NCBI RefSeq assembly: GCF_016654115.1
Contig: NZ_JAEQAZ010000029.1
Span: 45,859-109,858 of the forward strand
Length of the DNA: 64,000 nucleotides
Reading direction: 5' to 3'
Source: Streptomyces sp. MBT53
GTDB lineage: Bacteria > Actinomycetota > Actinomycetes > Streptomycetales > Streptomycetaceae
Under the pieces are notes generated by a model that was not told where the DNA came from, ran no database searches, and was given only the letters and a program-made list of their open reading frames with translations. Shown piece by piece: positions 8,906 to 17,966 of the stretch; the stretch's first letter is position 1; the number at the start of each line of letters is the position of its first letter. The position numbers and the translations under genes were made by a program.

Positions 8906-10126
8906 ATGGCAGACGACATGCAGGACTTCGCAGCCGAGGCACGCGCCTTCCTCGACACTCACGCGCCGAAGGCCCCCGACCGCACCGCCCCCGTCTGGGG
9001 CGAGGGCGACGACTCGATGGCGTACTTCAGCAGCCTCCCGCCCGAGGCCGAACGGGAGCACGTCCAGCGGGCCCGCGACTGGCAGCGCGTCCGGCACGAG
9101 AACGGCTTCGGCTGGATCACCGGCCCGGTCGAGTACGGCGGCCGGGGCCTGACCCCCGTCCACGACCTGCTCTACGACGCAGTCGAGTCCGAGTACGACG
9201 TCGCCGACACCGGAGTCCTCAGCGTGATCGGCCTCGGCATGATCGGTCCGACGATCCTCGCCCACGCCCAACCGCACATCAAGGAACGCTGGTTGCCCGC
9301 GATGTACCGCGGGGACGCCGTCGCCTGCCAGTTGTTCAGCGAACCCGGCGCCGGATCCGACCTCGCGAGCGTGGCCACCAAGGCGGTGCGTGAGGGCGAC
9401 CAATGGGTGTTGAACGGCCAGAAGGTGTGGACCTCGGTCGCCCAGCACAGCCAGATCGGCCTCGCGCTCGCCCGCACGAACCCGGACGCGCCCAAGCACC
9501 GGGGGATCACAGCCTTCCTCGTCCCCATGGACGCCCCCGGCGTCGAGGTCAGACCGCTGCGCCAGATGACCGGCGGCGCGGACTTCAACGAGGTCTTCCT
9601 CACCGACGTCCGCATCCCCGACGACCACCGGCTCGGCGAGGTCGACGGCGGCTGGAGCGTTGCCCTGACCACCCTCATGAACGAGCGAGCGACCGTCGGC
9701 AGTGAGGGCGTGGGCCCGGTCGCCGCCGCGCTGTCTTCCGACCATCTCTCGGCCCTGATGCGCGCCACCTGGACCTGGGACGACCGCGCCCTGCGCGCCC
9801 GACTGGCGGAACTCCTCGTGGATGTCATGGCGACCGGGCATCTCAACTCCCGTGCCCTGCGCGGTCTGCGGGGCGGGGGCACACCGGGTCCCGAGAGGTC
9901 CGTCTCGAAGCTGATGTACGCCCAGAACCTCACCCGCGCCGCCCACTTCGTCTCCGACGCGCTCGGACCCCGGATCATCGCCGACACCGGGCAGTGGGGA
10001 ACGTACGCCTGGTCCGAACTCCTCCTCGCCACCCCGGCGTTGCGCATCCTCGGTGGCACTGAGGAGATCATGAAGAACATCCTCGCGGAACGTGTCCTCG
10101 GACTGCCCAAGGAGGTGCGGTCATGA
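8906..10126 (+). CDS. Acyl-CoA dehydrogenase, large subunit type
   Basis: 406 residues. FAD/acyl-CoA core with SEPGAGSDLASV, NGQKVWTS and the C-terminal GGTEEIMKNILAERVLG. The classical MCAD catalytic-glutamate motif YEGTSQIQ is replaced by LGGTEEIM. The next gene overlaps by four bases and encodes a small-subunit type enzyme. Overlapping pairs of this kind form alpha2beta2 heterotetramers in steroid catabolism (for example FadE26/FadE27). Role: alpha,beta-desaturation of an acyl-CoA, electrons to EtfAB. Confidence 0.9.
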   Translation: MADDMQDFAAEARAFLDTHAPKAPDRTAPVWGEGDDSMAYFSSLPPEAEREHVQRARDWQRVRHENGFGWITGPVEYGGRGLTPVHDLLYDAVESEYDVADTGVLSVIGLGMIGPTILAHAQPHIKERWLPAMYRGDAVACQLFSEPGAGSDLASVATKAVREGDQWVLNGQKVWTSVAQHSQIGLALARTNPDAPKHRGITAFLVPMDAPGVEVRPLRQMTGGADFNEVFLTDVRIPDDHRLGEVDGGWSVALTTLMNERATVGSEGVGPVAAALSSDHLSALMRATWTWDDRALRARLAELLVDVMATGHLNSRALRGLRGGGTPGPERSVSKLMYAQNLTRAAHFVSDALGPRIIADTGQWGTYAWSELLLATPALRILGGTEEIMKNILAERVLGLPKEVRS

Positions 10127-11238
10127 CCGCCGACGAGAGCGAACTGCGCGAACTGCGCTCCTCCGTAAGGGAGTTCCTCGAAGCCAAGTCACCCGAGGAA
10201 GCCGTGCGCAAGCTAATGGAGAGCGAGCCGCGCTACGACCCGGCGGTGTGGGCGCAGGCTGCCGACCAACTGCGGCTGCCGGGGCTGGTGATCCCGGAGG
10301 AGTACGGCGGTGACGGCTTCGGCCTCGTCGAACTCGGCGTCGTACTCGAAGAGATGGGCCGTGCCCTGCTGTGCGCCCCCTTCTTTGCGACGGTCGTGCT
10401 CGCGACCCAGGCACTGCTCGCCTCCGGCGACCGGGAGGCCTGCGCACGTCACCTTCCCGGCATCGCGGACGGCGGGACGACGGCCGCACTCGCGGTGGCC
10501 GAGGACAGCGGGTCCTGGGACCCTGCCCTGATCTCTGCGCGCGCTGTGCCCGACGGGGACGGCGGCTGGAAACTGACCGGCCGCAAGTCCTTCGTCATCG
10601 ACGGCACCACCGCCGATCTGGTCCTGGTCGTCGCCCGCACCGTCGCCGGTCCCTCGCTCTTCGCGGTGGAGAGGGAAGCCCCGGGACTGGCAGCCGTACC
10701 GATGGAGACCCTGGACGCCACCCGGGCGATGGCCCGGCTGACGTTCGACGCGGTGCCCGCGACACTCGTCGGCGCGGACGGGGCGGCCGGGCGCACGATG
10801 GCCAAGGTGCTGGACGTCGCATCGGTCGGGCTCGCCGCCGAGCAGTCGGGCGGAGCGCGCAGGTGTCTGGAGGCGAGCGCCGAATACGCCCGCACACGGC
10901 ACCAGTTCGGCCGGCCGATCGGCTCCTTCCAGGCGGTCAAGCACAAGTGCGCGGACATGCTCGTGCAGGTGGAGCTGGCCGAGGCCGCCTCCCGGGAGGC
11001 GGCGCGACTGGCCGACGAGGGCTCCGCGGAGTTCCCCGTCGCCGCTGCTGTGGCGCACGCGTGCTGCTCACGGGCGTACATGTTCGCGGCCATGGAGAAC
11101 ATCCAGGTCCACGGCGGTATCGGGTTCACCTGGGAGCACCCGGCGCATCTGTACTTCCGGCGTGCGAAGTCCTCGCAGCTGCTGTTCGGCGGGCCCGCCG
11201 TGTACCACGAGCGGCTGCTGGACCGGCTCGGGATCTGA
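10123..11238 (+). CDS. Acyl-CoA dehydrogenase, small subunit type
   Basis: 371 residues, ATGA overlap with the upstream large subunit. N-terminal helical domain with PEEYGGDGFGLVELG, central beta domain with a shortened substrate segment, and the C-terminal signature GGIGFTWEHPAHLYFRRAK characteristic of the partner subunits of heteromeric actinobacterial dehydrogenases. Close paralogues are at 31250-32371 and 24411-25553. It is the last gene of the operon; a strong terminator hairpin follows at 11253. Confidence 0.9.
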   Translation: MTADESELRELRSSVREFLEAKSPEEAVRKLMESEPRYDPAVWAQAADQLRLPGLVIPEEYGGDGFGLVELGVVLEEMGRALLCAPFFATVVLATQALLASGDREACARHLPGIADGGTTAALAVAEDSGSWDPALISARAVPDGDGGWKLTGRKSFVIDGTTADLVLVVARTVAGPSLFAVEREAPGLAAVPMETLDATRAMARLTFDAVPATLVGADGAAGRTMAKVLDVASVGLAAEQSGGARRCLEASAEYARTRHQFGRPIGSFQAVKHKCADMLVQVELAEAASREAARLADEGSAEFPVAAAVAHACCSRAYMFAAMENIQVHGGIGFTWEHPAHLYFRRAKSSQLLFGGPAVYHERLLDRLGI

Positions 11239-11252
11239 GCCTGGGTATGCGT

Positions 11253-11293
11253 GAAGACGAAGGCCTCGGGGTAGCCCCGAGGCCTTCGTCTTC
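11253..11293. terminator. Bidirectional hairpin terminator
   Basis: Perfect 19-bp stem (GAAGACGAAGGCCTCGGGG and its complement) with a three-base loop TAG, placed between two convergent acyl-CoA dehydrogenase genes. No long T-run follows, as is common in high-GC actinomycetes. Confidence 0.85.
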
Positions 11294-11301
11294 GGCTTGG
11301 G

Positions 11302-12459
11302 TCAGCCCCGGGCCGCCTCGCCCAGCAGCGCCTTCGCGATGATGACCTGCTGGATCTGGCTCGTCCCCTCGTAGATGCGGAAGAGGCGTGCGTCGCGGTA
11401 GAAGCGCTCGACGGCGACCCCGCGCATGTAGCCCGCGCCGCCGTGGACCTGGACCGCGCGGTCGGCGACCCGCCACACCATCTCGCTGGCGAAGTACTTG
11501 GTGCAGGACGGGCCGATCTTGGTGTCCGTACCGGCGTCGAACGCGCGGGCGGCCTCAAGGACCGTGGCGCGGCCGGCGTAGTAGTCGGTCATGGAGTCGG
11601 CGATCAGGCCCTGTACGAGCTGGAAGGAGCCGATGAGCTTCCCGGACTGGCGGCGGGTGCGGGCGTACTCGACGGACTCGTCGACCAGCCGTTCGGCCAT
11701 GCCCACGCACAGGGACGAGATGTGCACCCGCCCGTGCGCGATACAGCCCATCGCCGTGCCGAAGCCCCGGTTCAGCCCGCCCTCGCCGCCGACGAGGGCG
11801 GACGCCGGTACGCGCACGTCGTCGAAGTACACGTCCGCGGTCCACGCGCCGAACTGGCCCATCTTGTGGTCCTTGGGAGCCACGGTGAGGCCCGGGGTGC
11901 CGGCCGGGACCAGGAAGGTGGAGATGCCGCGGGTGCGCGGGGCGTCGGGATCGGTGCGGGCGAAGACCATGAAGACGTCGGCGAGCGGGGCGTTGGTGAT
12001 GTACCGCTTCGCGCCGTTGATCACCCAGGCGTCGCCGTCCAGATGAGCCCTCGTGGTCAGGGTCGAGGGATCGGAACCGGCCTCCGCCTCGGTGAGCGCG
12101 AACGACGCCAGGACGTCGCCCGAGGCGATCCTCGGCAGCCAGTCCGCCTTCTGCTCCTCGGTGCCGCCGACCATCAGGACATGTCCGGCGATGCCGTTGT
12201 TCGTGCCGAACATCGAGCGCAGGGACGGGGTGGTGTACCCCAGCTCGAACATCAGTTGGGCTTCCTCGTACATCGACAGCCCGAGCCCGCCGTACTCCTC
12301 GGGCAGCGCGAAGCCGAACAGGCCCATCTTCTTGGCCGCCTCGCGGATCTCCGCGGGCATCTCGTCCTTCTCGTCGATCTCCGCTTCGAGCGGCACGACG
12401 CGTTCGCGCACGAAGCGCCGGACCTCGGACAGCACCGCGCTGAAGTCAGCCGCGTCCAT
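11302..12459 (-). CDS. Acyl-CoA dehydrogenase (butyryl/MCAD type)
   Basis: 385 residues. Carries FALTEAEAGSDPS, the flavin segment INGAKRYITNAP and the C-terminal YEGTSQIQ with the canonical catalytic glutamate, so unlike the paired enzymes it should work as a homotetramer. It is the last gene of the six-gene minus-strand operon 16647-11302, nine bases after the DoxX gene. Role: desaturation of an acyl-CoA; chain length cannot be read. Confidence 0.92.
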   Translation of the reverse strand: MDAADFSAVLSEVRRFVRERVVPLEAEIDEKDEMPAEIREAAKKMGLFGFALPEEYGGLGLSMYEEAQLMFELGYTTPSLRSMFGTNNGIAGHVLMVGGTEEQKADWLPRIASGDVLASFALTEAEAGSDPSTLTTRAHLDGDAWVINGAKRYITNAPLADVFMVFARTDPDAPRTRGISTFLVPAGTPGLTVAPKDHKMGQFGAWTADVYFDDVRVPASALVGGEGGLNRGFGTAMGCIAHGRVHISSLCVGMAERLVDESVEYARTRRQSGKLIGSFQLVQGLIADSMTDYYAGRATVLEAARAFDAGTDTKIGPSCTKYFASEMVWRVADRAVQVHGGAGYMRGVAVERFYRDARLFRIYEGTSQIQQVIIAKALLGEAARG

Positions 12460-12468
12460 GTCGACTCC

Positions 12469-13002
12469 CTATTGCTCTTGGCTATCTGTTTGTGTCTCGT
12501 CCGGCTTCCGCTCCGGCCGATAGCACACGGCCAGCAGCGCGGCGGCGCTCGCCGTGCCGACGCCCAGGGCCAGCAAGGCGGGCCCCGCGCCCGCGCGTTG
12601 GCGGCGCAGGACTCCGTCCAGCGAGTACCTGCCGGGGCCCAGCGCCGCCAGGGCGACGGCCGCGCCGCCCACGACACCGACGTACTCCCAGCCGCCCTTG
12701 AAGACGAAGAAGCCCTTGCCGCGATGGTCGGTTCGGGCCGCCACGGTCATCAGACCGACCGCTGCCGCAGCCGGGAGGGGGTTGGCCGCGCCCAGCGCGA
12801 TCCCCACGCCGGCCGCCATCTCCGTCCCGGCCGCCATGCGCGCGTGCACCTGCGCGGGCCGCAGACCGAGCGCCTCGAACCAGCCCGTCGTGCCCTTGAG
12901 CCCGCCCGGCCCGGCGACCTTGTTCCAGCCGTGCGCGAAGAGCATCGGGCCGAGCGTCGCCCGCAGGACGAGCGCGGCGATGTCATGGCCCCGTGCCCTC
13001 AC
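12469..13002 (-). CDS. DoxX-family small membrane protein
   Basis: 177 residues, GTG start at 13002 overlapping the stop of the upstream SDR gene. About four hydrophobic segments: LVLRATLGPMLFAHGWNKV near the N-terminus, then MAAGVGIALGA, VGLMTVAA, VGVVGGAAVALAALG and a last one before a charged tail. DoxX-type proteins are membrane subunits linked to quinone or redox partners in a few systems; the function here is unknown. Translational coupling inside a catabolic operon is unusual and suggests a role at the membrane, for instance in electron flow, as inference only. Confidence 0.75.
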   Translation of the reverse strand: MRARGHDIAALVLRATLGPMLFAHGWNKVAGPGGLKGTTGWFEALGLRPAQVHARMAAGTEMAAGVGIALGAANPLPAAAAVGLMTVAARTDHRGKGFFVFKGGWEYVGVVGGAAVALAALGPGRYSLDGVLRRQRAGAGPALLALGVGTASAAALLAVCYRPERKPDETQTDSQEQ

Positions 13003-13910
13003 TGGCCGACTCCGGTGGCCCGCCCCGCAGGCGCGACGCCGTACAACTGCGGTACGGCCTCCACGAGTTCGTCGTAGGTGAGCGCCTGTCCCGATGCGCT
13101 GGGGTGTACGCCGGCGACGGTCCAGCCCTGGAGCCGGTTCAGCCGGTTGCCCTCGATGCGCAGGACCTGGCCGGTCAGCCAGGCCGCGCTGTCGGAGGCC
13201 AGGTAGACGACGACGCCCGAGGCGTTGGCGGGGTCGCGCGGGTCGAAACCGTCGACGGCCCGCAGCGATTCACCGACGGACAGGCCGTCCGTCATCCGTG
13301 TGGCCGCGATCGGTGAGATGGCGTTGGCGGTGACGCCGTACTTGCGCATCTCCAGGGCGGTGAGGACGGTGAGCCCGGCTATCCCGGCCTTCGCGGCGCC
13401 GTAGTTGGACTGCCCCTGGTTGCCGAACAGGCCTGTCCCCGAGGTCGTGTTGATGACGCGGCCGGTGACGCGCTCACCCCGCTTCGATGCCTCGCGCCAG
13501 TACGCGCACGCGTGTCGAGTGAGGGCGAAGGTGCCCTTCAGATGCACCGCGATCACGGCGTCGAACTCCGCCTCGGTCATCGAGAACAGCATGCGGTCGC
13601 GCACGATCCCCGCGTTGTTCACGACGATGTCCAGGCGTCCGAACTCCGCGACCGTGTCCGCGACCAGGGTCTCGGTCGCCGACCAGTCCGTCACCGAGGC
13701 GTGGTTGGCGACCGCCTGCCCGCCCAGCTTGGTGATTTCGGCGACGACCTCGTCGGCGGGGGAGTCGCCGGTGCTCTCGCCGTGCACGCCGGAGCCGAGG
13801 TCGTTCACCACCACGGTCGCGCCGGCCTCGGCCAGCGCCAGGCAGTGCGCCCGGCCAAGACCGCGGCCGCCGCCGGTCACGACGGCGACCTTGTCGTCGA
13901 GGATGCCCAC
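12999..13910 (-). CDS. Short-chain dehydrogenase, MFE-2-type 3-hydroxyacyl-CoA dehydrogenase
   Basis: 303 residues, GTG start at 13910 with GGGAGGT upstream. Signatures: VTGGGRGLGRAHC, NDLGSG, NNAG and NYGAAK with the upstream Ser. Same length and same C-terminal extension (PSASGQALTYDELVEAVPQL) as the SDR at 6388-7299, so the two are paralogues serving different intermediates or the same step in two branches. Expected to oxidise a 3-hydroxyacyl-CoA. Three bases separate it from the upstream CoA-transferase gene. Confidence 0.87.
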   Translation of the reverse strand: MGILDDKVAVVTGGGRGLGRAHCLALAEAGATVVVNDLGSGVHGESTGDSPADEVVAEITKLGGQAVANHASVTDWSATETLVADTVAEFGRLDIVVNNAGIVRDRMLFSMTEAEFDAVIAVHLKGTFALTRHACAYWREASKRGERVTGRVINTTSGTGLFGNQGQSNYGAAKAGIAGLTVLTALEMRKYGVTANAISPIAATRMTDGLSVGESLRAVDGFDPRDPANASGVVVYLASDSAAWLTGQVLRIEGNRLNRLQGWTVAGVHPSASGQALTYDELVEAVPQLYGVAPAGRATGVGQ

Positions 13911-13913
13911 CTG

Positions 13914-15080
13914 CTACCTCCCGGTTGTGTCGAGTTCGCGGAGTACGTCGTCGGTGTGCTCGCCGAGCGTCGGCGCCCCGCTGCGTGGTTTGTCGTCAAC
14001 GCCCCAGAAGCTGACGGGTGTTGCCACGGTCCGTAGCGGTGGCGCGTCACCCATGCCGGGCTGTTCGACGAACGCCCCCACCGCCTCGGCCTGCGGATCG
14101 GCCGCGACCTCCGCGAGCGTCTGCACCGGCGCCCACCACACGCCCTCGGCGTCGAACCGCGCCGCCCACTCGTCCAGTGGTCGCCGAGCGAACTCCTCGT
14201 CGAACTCGGCGATCAGTTCGCGTACATGGCCTCGCCGTGCTTTGCCGGTCGCGAACCGTTCGTCCGTCTCCAGATCCGCGCGGCCGAGCGCCTTGACGAC
14301 GCCGGGCCAGTGCCGGTTGCCCTCCAGGCCGACCAGCCAGAACCAGCGGTCGTCGGCGGCCCGGTAGGAGTTGTAGAGCGGCGACTCGTGCTCGGTGCGG
14401 TGGCGGGTGCGGCCGCGCCTGCCGAAGAAGTTCTGAAGGGCGAGGTCGTTTCCGTTGGCGTAGGTGCCGGACCGCAGCAGCGACACGTCCACCACCCCGC
14501 CCTCGCCCGTGCGTTCGCGGCGCAGCAGCGCGGCCAGGACACCGGCGACCAGGTTCGCCGCTGCCGTACGGTCACCAAGTCCCGGTCGGATGCCCGGTGG
14601 TGGCTCACCCGCCGGATTGAGCATGGCGGCGATGCCGGGCCGTGCCCAGAAGGCGGAGACGTCGTAGCCGGCCCGGTCGCGCTCCGCGCCCGTCCAGCCG
14701 TAGCCGGTCAACGTGCCGACGACCAGGCGGGGATGGCGGGCGCGCAGCTCGTCCGGGGCCAGGCCCAGGCGTTCCAGCGCGCCGGGGCGGAGGTTGGTGA
14801 CGAAGACGTCGGCGCGCTCCAGTAGCCGTTCCAGTACGCCCTTTCCGTCCTCCGAGCGCAGGTCGAGGACGATCCCGCGCTTGCCGCGGTTGTCGGTCTC
14901 GAACGGGGGCGCGCTGTCGATGTCCTGGCCGACATGCCGGAGCGTGTAGCGGTTGGGGTCGCCGGTCGGCGCCTCCACCTTCACCACGTCCGCGCCCCAG
15001 TCCGCGAGCATGGTGGCCGCGGCCGGAGCCGCCACCCACATGCCCAGTTCGACGACCGAAATGCCCTCAAGTGGCCGCAC
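13914..15080 (-). CDS. CaiB/BaiF family (class III) CoA-transferase
   Basis: 388 residues, GTG start at 15080 with GGAGGTGGG upstream. N-terminal LEGISVVELGMWVAAPAAA and DVVKVEAPTGDPNR are the family's nucleotide-like CoA-binding segment; the catalytic aspartate lies in RAGYDVSAFWARPG. Class III transferases move CoA between two carboxylic acids through an aspartyl intermediate, or catalyse racemase-type reactions (AMACR subgroup). The second family member of the cluster is at 34838-36034. Which acid is activated is unknown. Confidence 0.88.
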   Translation of the reverse strand: MRPLEGISVVELGMWVAAPAAATMLADWGADVVKVEAPTGDPNRYTLRHVGQDIDSAPPFETDNRGKRGIVLDLRSEDGKGVLERLLERADVFVTNLRPGALERLGLAPDELRARHPRLVVGTLTGYGWTGAERDRAGYDVSAFWARPGIAAMLNPAGEPPPGIRPGLGDRTAAANLVAGVLAALLRRERTGEGGVVDVSLLRSGTYANGNDLALQNFFGRRGRTRHRTEHESPLYNSYRAADDRWFWLVGLEGNRHWPGVVKALGRADLETDERFATGKARRGHVRELIAEFDEEFARRPLDEWAARFDAEGVWWAPVQTLAEVAADPQAEAVGAFVEQPGMGDAPPLRTVATPVSFWGVDDKPRSGAPTLGEHTDDVLRELDTTGR

Positions 15081-15110
15081 AACCCACCTCCCTGTCTGTC
15101 GGTCCGCCCG

Positions 15111-15890
15111 CTAGTTGCCCTGGAAGTCGCCGGGTCGGCGCTCCCGGAAGGCCTTCAGTCCCTCGACCCGGTCCTCGGTGGAGAACAGCACCGAGACGGT
15201 CTCTCGCTCGTAGGAGATCGCCGCCTCCAGATCCATCCCGAGGCCGTAGTCGATCAGCCGTTTACCCGCCGCGAGTGCCAGCGGCGCCCCGGCCGTCAGC
15301 GCGGCGGCGAGTGCCTCGGCGACGCCCAACGCCTCGCCGGGCCCGGCGAGTTCGTTGACCAGTCCGAGCGCGTGGGCCCGTTCCGCGTCGATGGGTTCGC
15401 CGGTGAGGATCATCTGCTTGGCGATCGCGGGCGGGATCAGACGCGGCAGCCGCTGTGTGCCGCCCGCGCCCGGCAGCACGCCGAGCTTCATCTCGGGCAG
15501 GCCCAGCCGCGCGCCCCGCTCCGCGACCCGCAGGTCGCAGGCGAGCGCGAGTTCGAGGCCGCCGCCGAAGGCGAACCCGTGGACGGCCGCGACCGAGGGC
15601 TTGGGGAAGTCCTCCAACAGCGCGTACGCGTCGGTGAGTCGCTGGACGAAGGAATGGAACTGCCGGGGTGCCGTGAACGACTCGATCTCACCGATGTCGG
15701 CCCCGGCCGAGAAGGCCCGGCCCGCGCCGGCCACGACCAGGGCGCGTACGTCGTCGTTGTCGCGCAGTTCGTTCAGCGCACGCGTGAGCCGGTCCACGGT
15801 CCCGGAGCCGATCGCGTTGAGCCGCTCGGGCCGGTCGAGGGTCAACACGGCGATTCTGTCCCGGAGTTCGACACGCAGCACGGTGCTCAC
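15111..15890 (-). CDS. Enoyl-CoA hydratase with complete catalytic pair
   Basis: 259 residues, GTG start at 15890, one base after the upstream SDR stop. Both crotonase glutamates are present: GGGLELALACD and PEMKLGVLPGAGGTQRL. The oxyanion-hole segment is FSAGADIGE. Of the six crotonase-fold proteins here it is the only one with both glutamates, so it is the best candidate for ordinary syn-hydration of trans-2-enoyl-CoA. Confidence 0.92.
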   Translation of the reverse strand: MSTVLRVELRDRIAVLTLDRPERLNAIGSGTVDRLTRALNELRDNDDVRALVVAGAGRAFSAGADIGEIESFTAPRQFHSFVQRLTDAYALLEDFPKPSVAAVHGFAFGGGLELALACDLRVAERGARLGLPEMKLGVLPGAGGTQRLPRLIPPAIAKQMILTGEPIDAERAHALGLVNELAGPGEALGVAEALAAALTAGAPLALAAGKRLIDYGLGMDLEAAISYERETVSVLFSTEDRVEGLKAFRERRPGDFQGN

Positions 15891-15891
15891 C

Positions 15892-16647
15892 TCAGACCAT
15901 CGTGAGGCCGCCGCTGACCGAGAGCGTCTGCCCGGTCATGTAGGCGGCGTCGTCGGACGCGAGGAAGGCCACCACACCGGCGATGTCGGCGGGCTGGGCG
16001 ACGCGGCGCAGCGGGATCGCCCGTACGGTCGCGTCGTACATCTTCTGGCTGTACTCGGCGACCTGCCCGAGCAGCGCGGTGTCGGTGGGTCCAGGGCAGA
16101 CGCTGTTCACGGTGATGCCGTGCCGGGCGACCTCGCGGGCGAGGGCCTTGCCGAAGGCGATGACACCGCCCTTCGTCGCGGAGTACACGACCTCGCCGGA
16201 GGAGCCGACCCGGCCGGCGTCCGAGGCGATGTGGACGATCCGGCCGCCGCCGCGCTCGATCATCGGGTCGAGGACGGCCCGGGTCATCGTGATCGTCCCG
16301 CGCAGATTGACGGCGATGATCCGGTCCCAGGTCTCCTCGGCGCTGTCGACGAACCGGCCGATGACGTCGACGGCCGCGTTGTTCACCAGGACGTCCACCG
16401 GGCCGAGTTCGGCGGTCACGCGGTCCACGGCCGTGCGTACGGCCGCGCTGTCGGAGATGTCCGCGCCGACTCCCGTGGCGCGCACGCCGTACCGCTCCGC
16501 GAGCAGGCCCGCGACCTTGCCGGCCGCCTCCGCGTCGAGATCGCAGACGGCGACCGCGGCTCCCTGGGCGGCGAGCCGGTCGGCGATCGACTCGCCGATG
16601 CCGCGGCCCGCTCCGGTGACGAGTGCCACCTTGTCCCGTACGCTCAC
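15892..16647 (-). CDS. Short-chain dehydrogenase (FabG-like)
   Basis: 251 residues, GTG start at 16647. TGAGRGIG, NNAAVDV (a variation of NNAG), catalytic serine in IASDAGRVGSSG and YSATK. C-terminus MTGQTLSVSGGLTMV is standard. First gene of the minus-strand operon running to 11302 and divergent from the dehydrogenase at 16733. Substrate class (alcohol versus hydroxyacyl-CoA) is not decided by the sequence. Confidence 0.87.
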   Translation of the reverse strand: MSVRDKVALVTGAGRGIGESIADRLAAQGAAVAVCDLDAEAAGKVAGLLAERYGVRATGVGADISDSAAVRTAVDRVTAELGPVDVLVNNAAVDVIGRFVDSAEETWDRIIAVNLRGTITMTRAVLDPMIERGGGRIVHIASDAGRVGSSGEVVYSATKGGVIAFGKALAREVARHGITVNSVCPGPTDTALLGQVAEYSQKMYDATVRAIPLRRVAQPADIAGVVAFLASDDAAYMTGQTLSVSGGLTMV

Positions 16648-16681
16648 GCGCCCTCCCTCGCTCGGCTGCCGATACAGCGCT

Positions 16682-16696
16682 ATCGTATAACTACTT
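16682..16696 (+). promoter_or_regulatory. Cluster operator, site 4
   Basis: ATCGTATAACTACTT in the 85-base gap between divergent operons (SDR leftwards, acyl-CoA dehydrogenase rightwards). It can serve both. It matches the TAACT core and the AT flanks of the shared element. Confidence 0.55.
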
Positions 16697-16732
16697 CAGC
16701 TAAATAAGCGAGATGCCTGAGTGGAGTAGAGC

Positions 16733-17875
16733 ATGCGCCGAACGATCTTCACCGAGGAGCACGAGCTGTTCCGGGAGACCGCCCGCTCCTACTACCTGCG
16801 GGAATGCGCGCCGTACGCCGAGCAGTGGGAGCGGGACGGGCAGGTGAGCCGGGCCGCGTGGGCGGCGGCGGGCAAGGCCGGACTCATCGGCTGGCAGTTC
16901 CCGGAGGAGTACGGCGGCCAGGGGATATGGGACTTCCGCTACAACGCCATCATGGCGGAGGAGATGGCGGCCACCAGCTCGGTCGGCATCGGGCTCGGGC
17001 TGCAGAACGACGTCATCCCGCCCTACCTGACGAACCTCACCACCCCTGAGCAGAAGGCCCGTTGGCTGCCCGGAGTGACCAGCGGCGAGACGATCTGCGC
17101 GCTCGCGCTCTCGGAGCCGGCCGCCGGTTCCGACCTCAAGGCCATCCGCACCACCGCCCGCCGCGACGGCGACGAGTGGGTGATCGACGGCTCCAAGACC
17201 TTCATCACCAACGGCATCCTGGCCGACCTGGTCGTCGTCGCCTGCAAGACCGACCCCGACGCCGGGCACAAGGGCATCAGCCTGATCGTCGTCGAACGGG
17301 ACACGGAGGGCTTCGAGCGCGGACGCAAGCTCGACAAGGTCGGCATGAAGGCGCAGGACACCGCCGAACTCTTCTTCCACGAGGTCCGCGTCCCCGCCGA
17401 GAACCTCATCGGGCAGGAGAACCGCGGTTTCTACCACATGATGGGCAACCTCCCCACCGAGCGCCTCGCCATCGCCGTCTCCTCGCTGGCGGCCGCCGAG
17501 CGGGCGTACGAACTGGCGCTGGACTACGCCAGGACCCGTACGGCGTTCGGGCAGCCCATCGGCGAGTTCCAGGCCAACCGCTTCGCCCTCGCCGACATCA
17601 AGGCGAAGCTGGGCGCCGCCCGCGTCTACGTCGACGGCTGCATCATGGGCCTGTTCCAGGGCGAGTTGACGGCCGAGGAGGCCGCGGCGGCCAAGTACTG
17701 GACCTCGGAGACCGGCTGGGAGGTCATCGACCGCTGTATGCAGTTGTTCGGCGGCTACGGCTACGTCAACGAGTACGAGATCGCCCGGATCTGGCGTGAC
17801 AGCCGGGTGCAGCGGGTGTTCGGCGGGACCTCGGAGATCATGCAGGAGATCATCGGGCGCTCGCTGGGCCTCTGA
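16733..17875 (+). CDS. Acyl-CoA dehydrogenase
   Basis: 380 residues. Carries ALSEPAAGSDLKA, the flavin segment IDGSKTFITNG, and ends in FGGTSEIMQEIIGRSLG. This is the long-chain/isovaleryl-like branch, in which the C-terminal motif lacks the MCAD-type glutamate and the base is elsewhere. It appears to be a single-gene unit: a separate operator follows at 17907 before the aldehyde dehydrogenase. Confidence 0.9.
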   Translation: MRRTIFTEEHELFRETARSYYLRECAPYAEQWERDGQVSRAAWAAAGKAGLIGWQFPEEYGGQGIWDFRYNAIMAEEMAATSSVGIGLGLQNDVIPPYLTNLTTPEQKARWLPGVTSGETICALALSEPAAGSDLKAIRTTARRDGDEWVIDGSKTFITNGILADLVVVACKTDPDAGHKGISLIVVERDTEGFERGRKLDKVGMKAQDTAELFFHEVRVPAENLIGQENRGFYHMMGNLPTERLAIAVSSLAAAERAYELALDYARTRTAFGQPIGEFQANRFALADIKAKLGAARVYVDGCIMGLFQGELTAEEAAAAKYWTSETGWEVIDRCMQLFGGYGYVNEYEIARIWRDSRVQRVFGGTSEIMQEIIGRSLGL

Positions 17876-17906
17876 TACCAGCCGAACTCATTGACTGGCT
17901 TGGATA

Positions 17907-17921
17907 AATAGGTTAGCTATT
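17907..17921 (-). promoter_or_regulatory. Cluster operator, site 5 (best palindrome)
   Basis: Minus-strand AATAGCTAACCTATT. The full site 17905-17923 is an inverted repeat with perfect 7-bp arms (TAAATAG / CTATTTA) around GTTAG. It lies 45 bases upstream of the aldehyde dehydrogenase start. GTTAGCTATT is shared exactly with the site before the GH1-like gene. Confidence 0.7.
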
Positions 17922-17966
17922 TAAGCGAGATGTGCGAGATGTGGGATGCGGCTCAAGGAGGCAACC

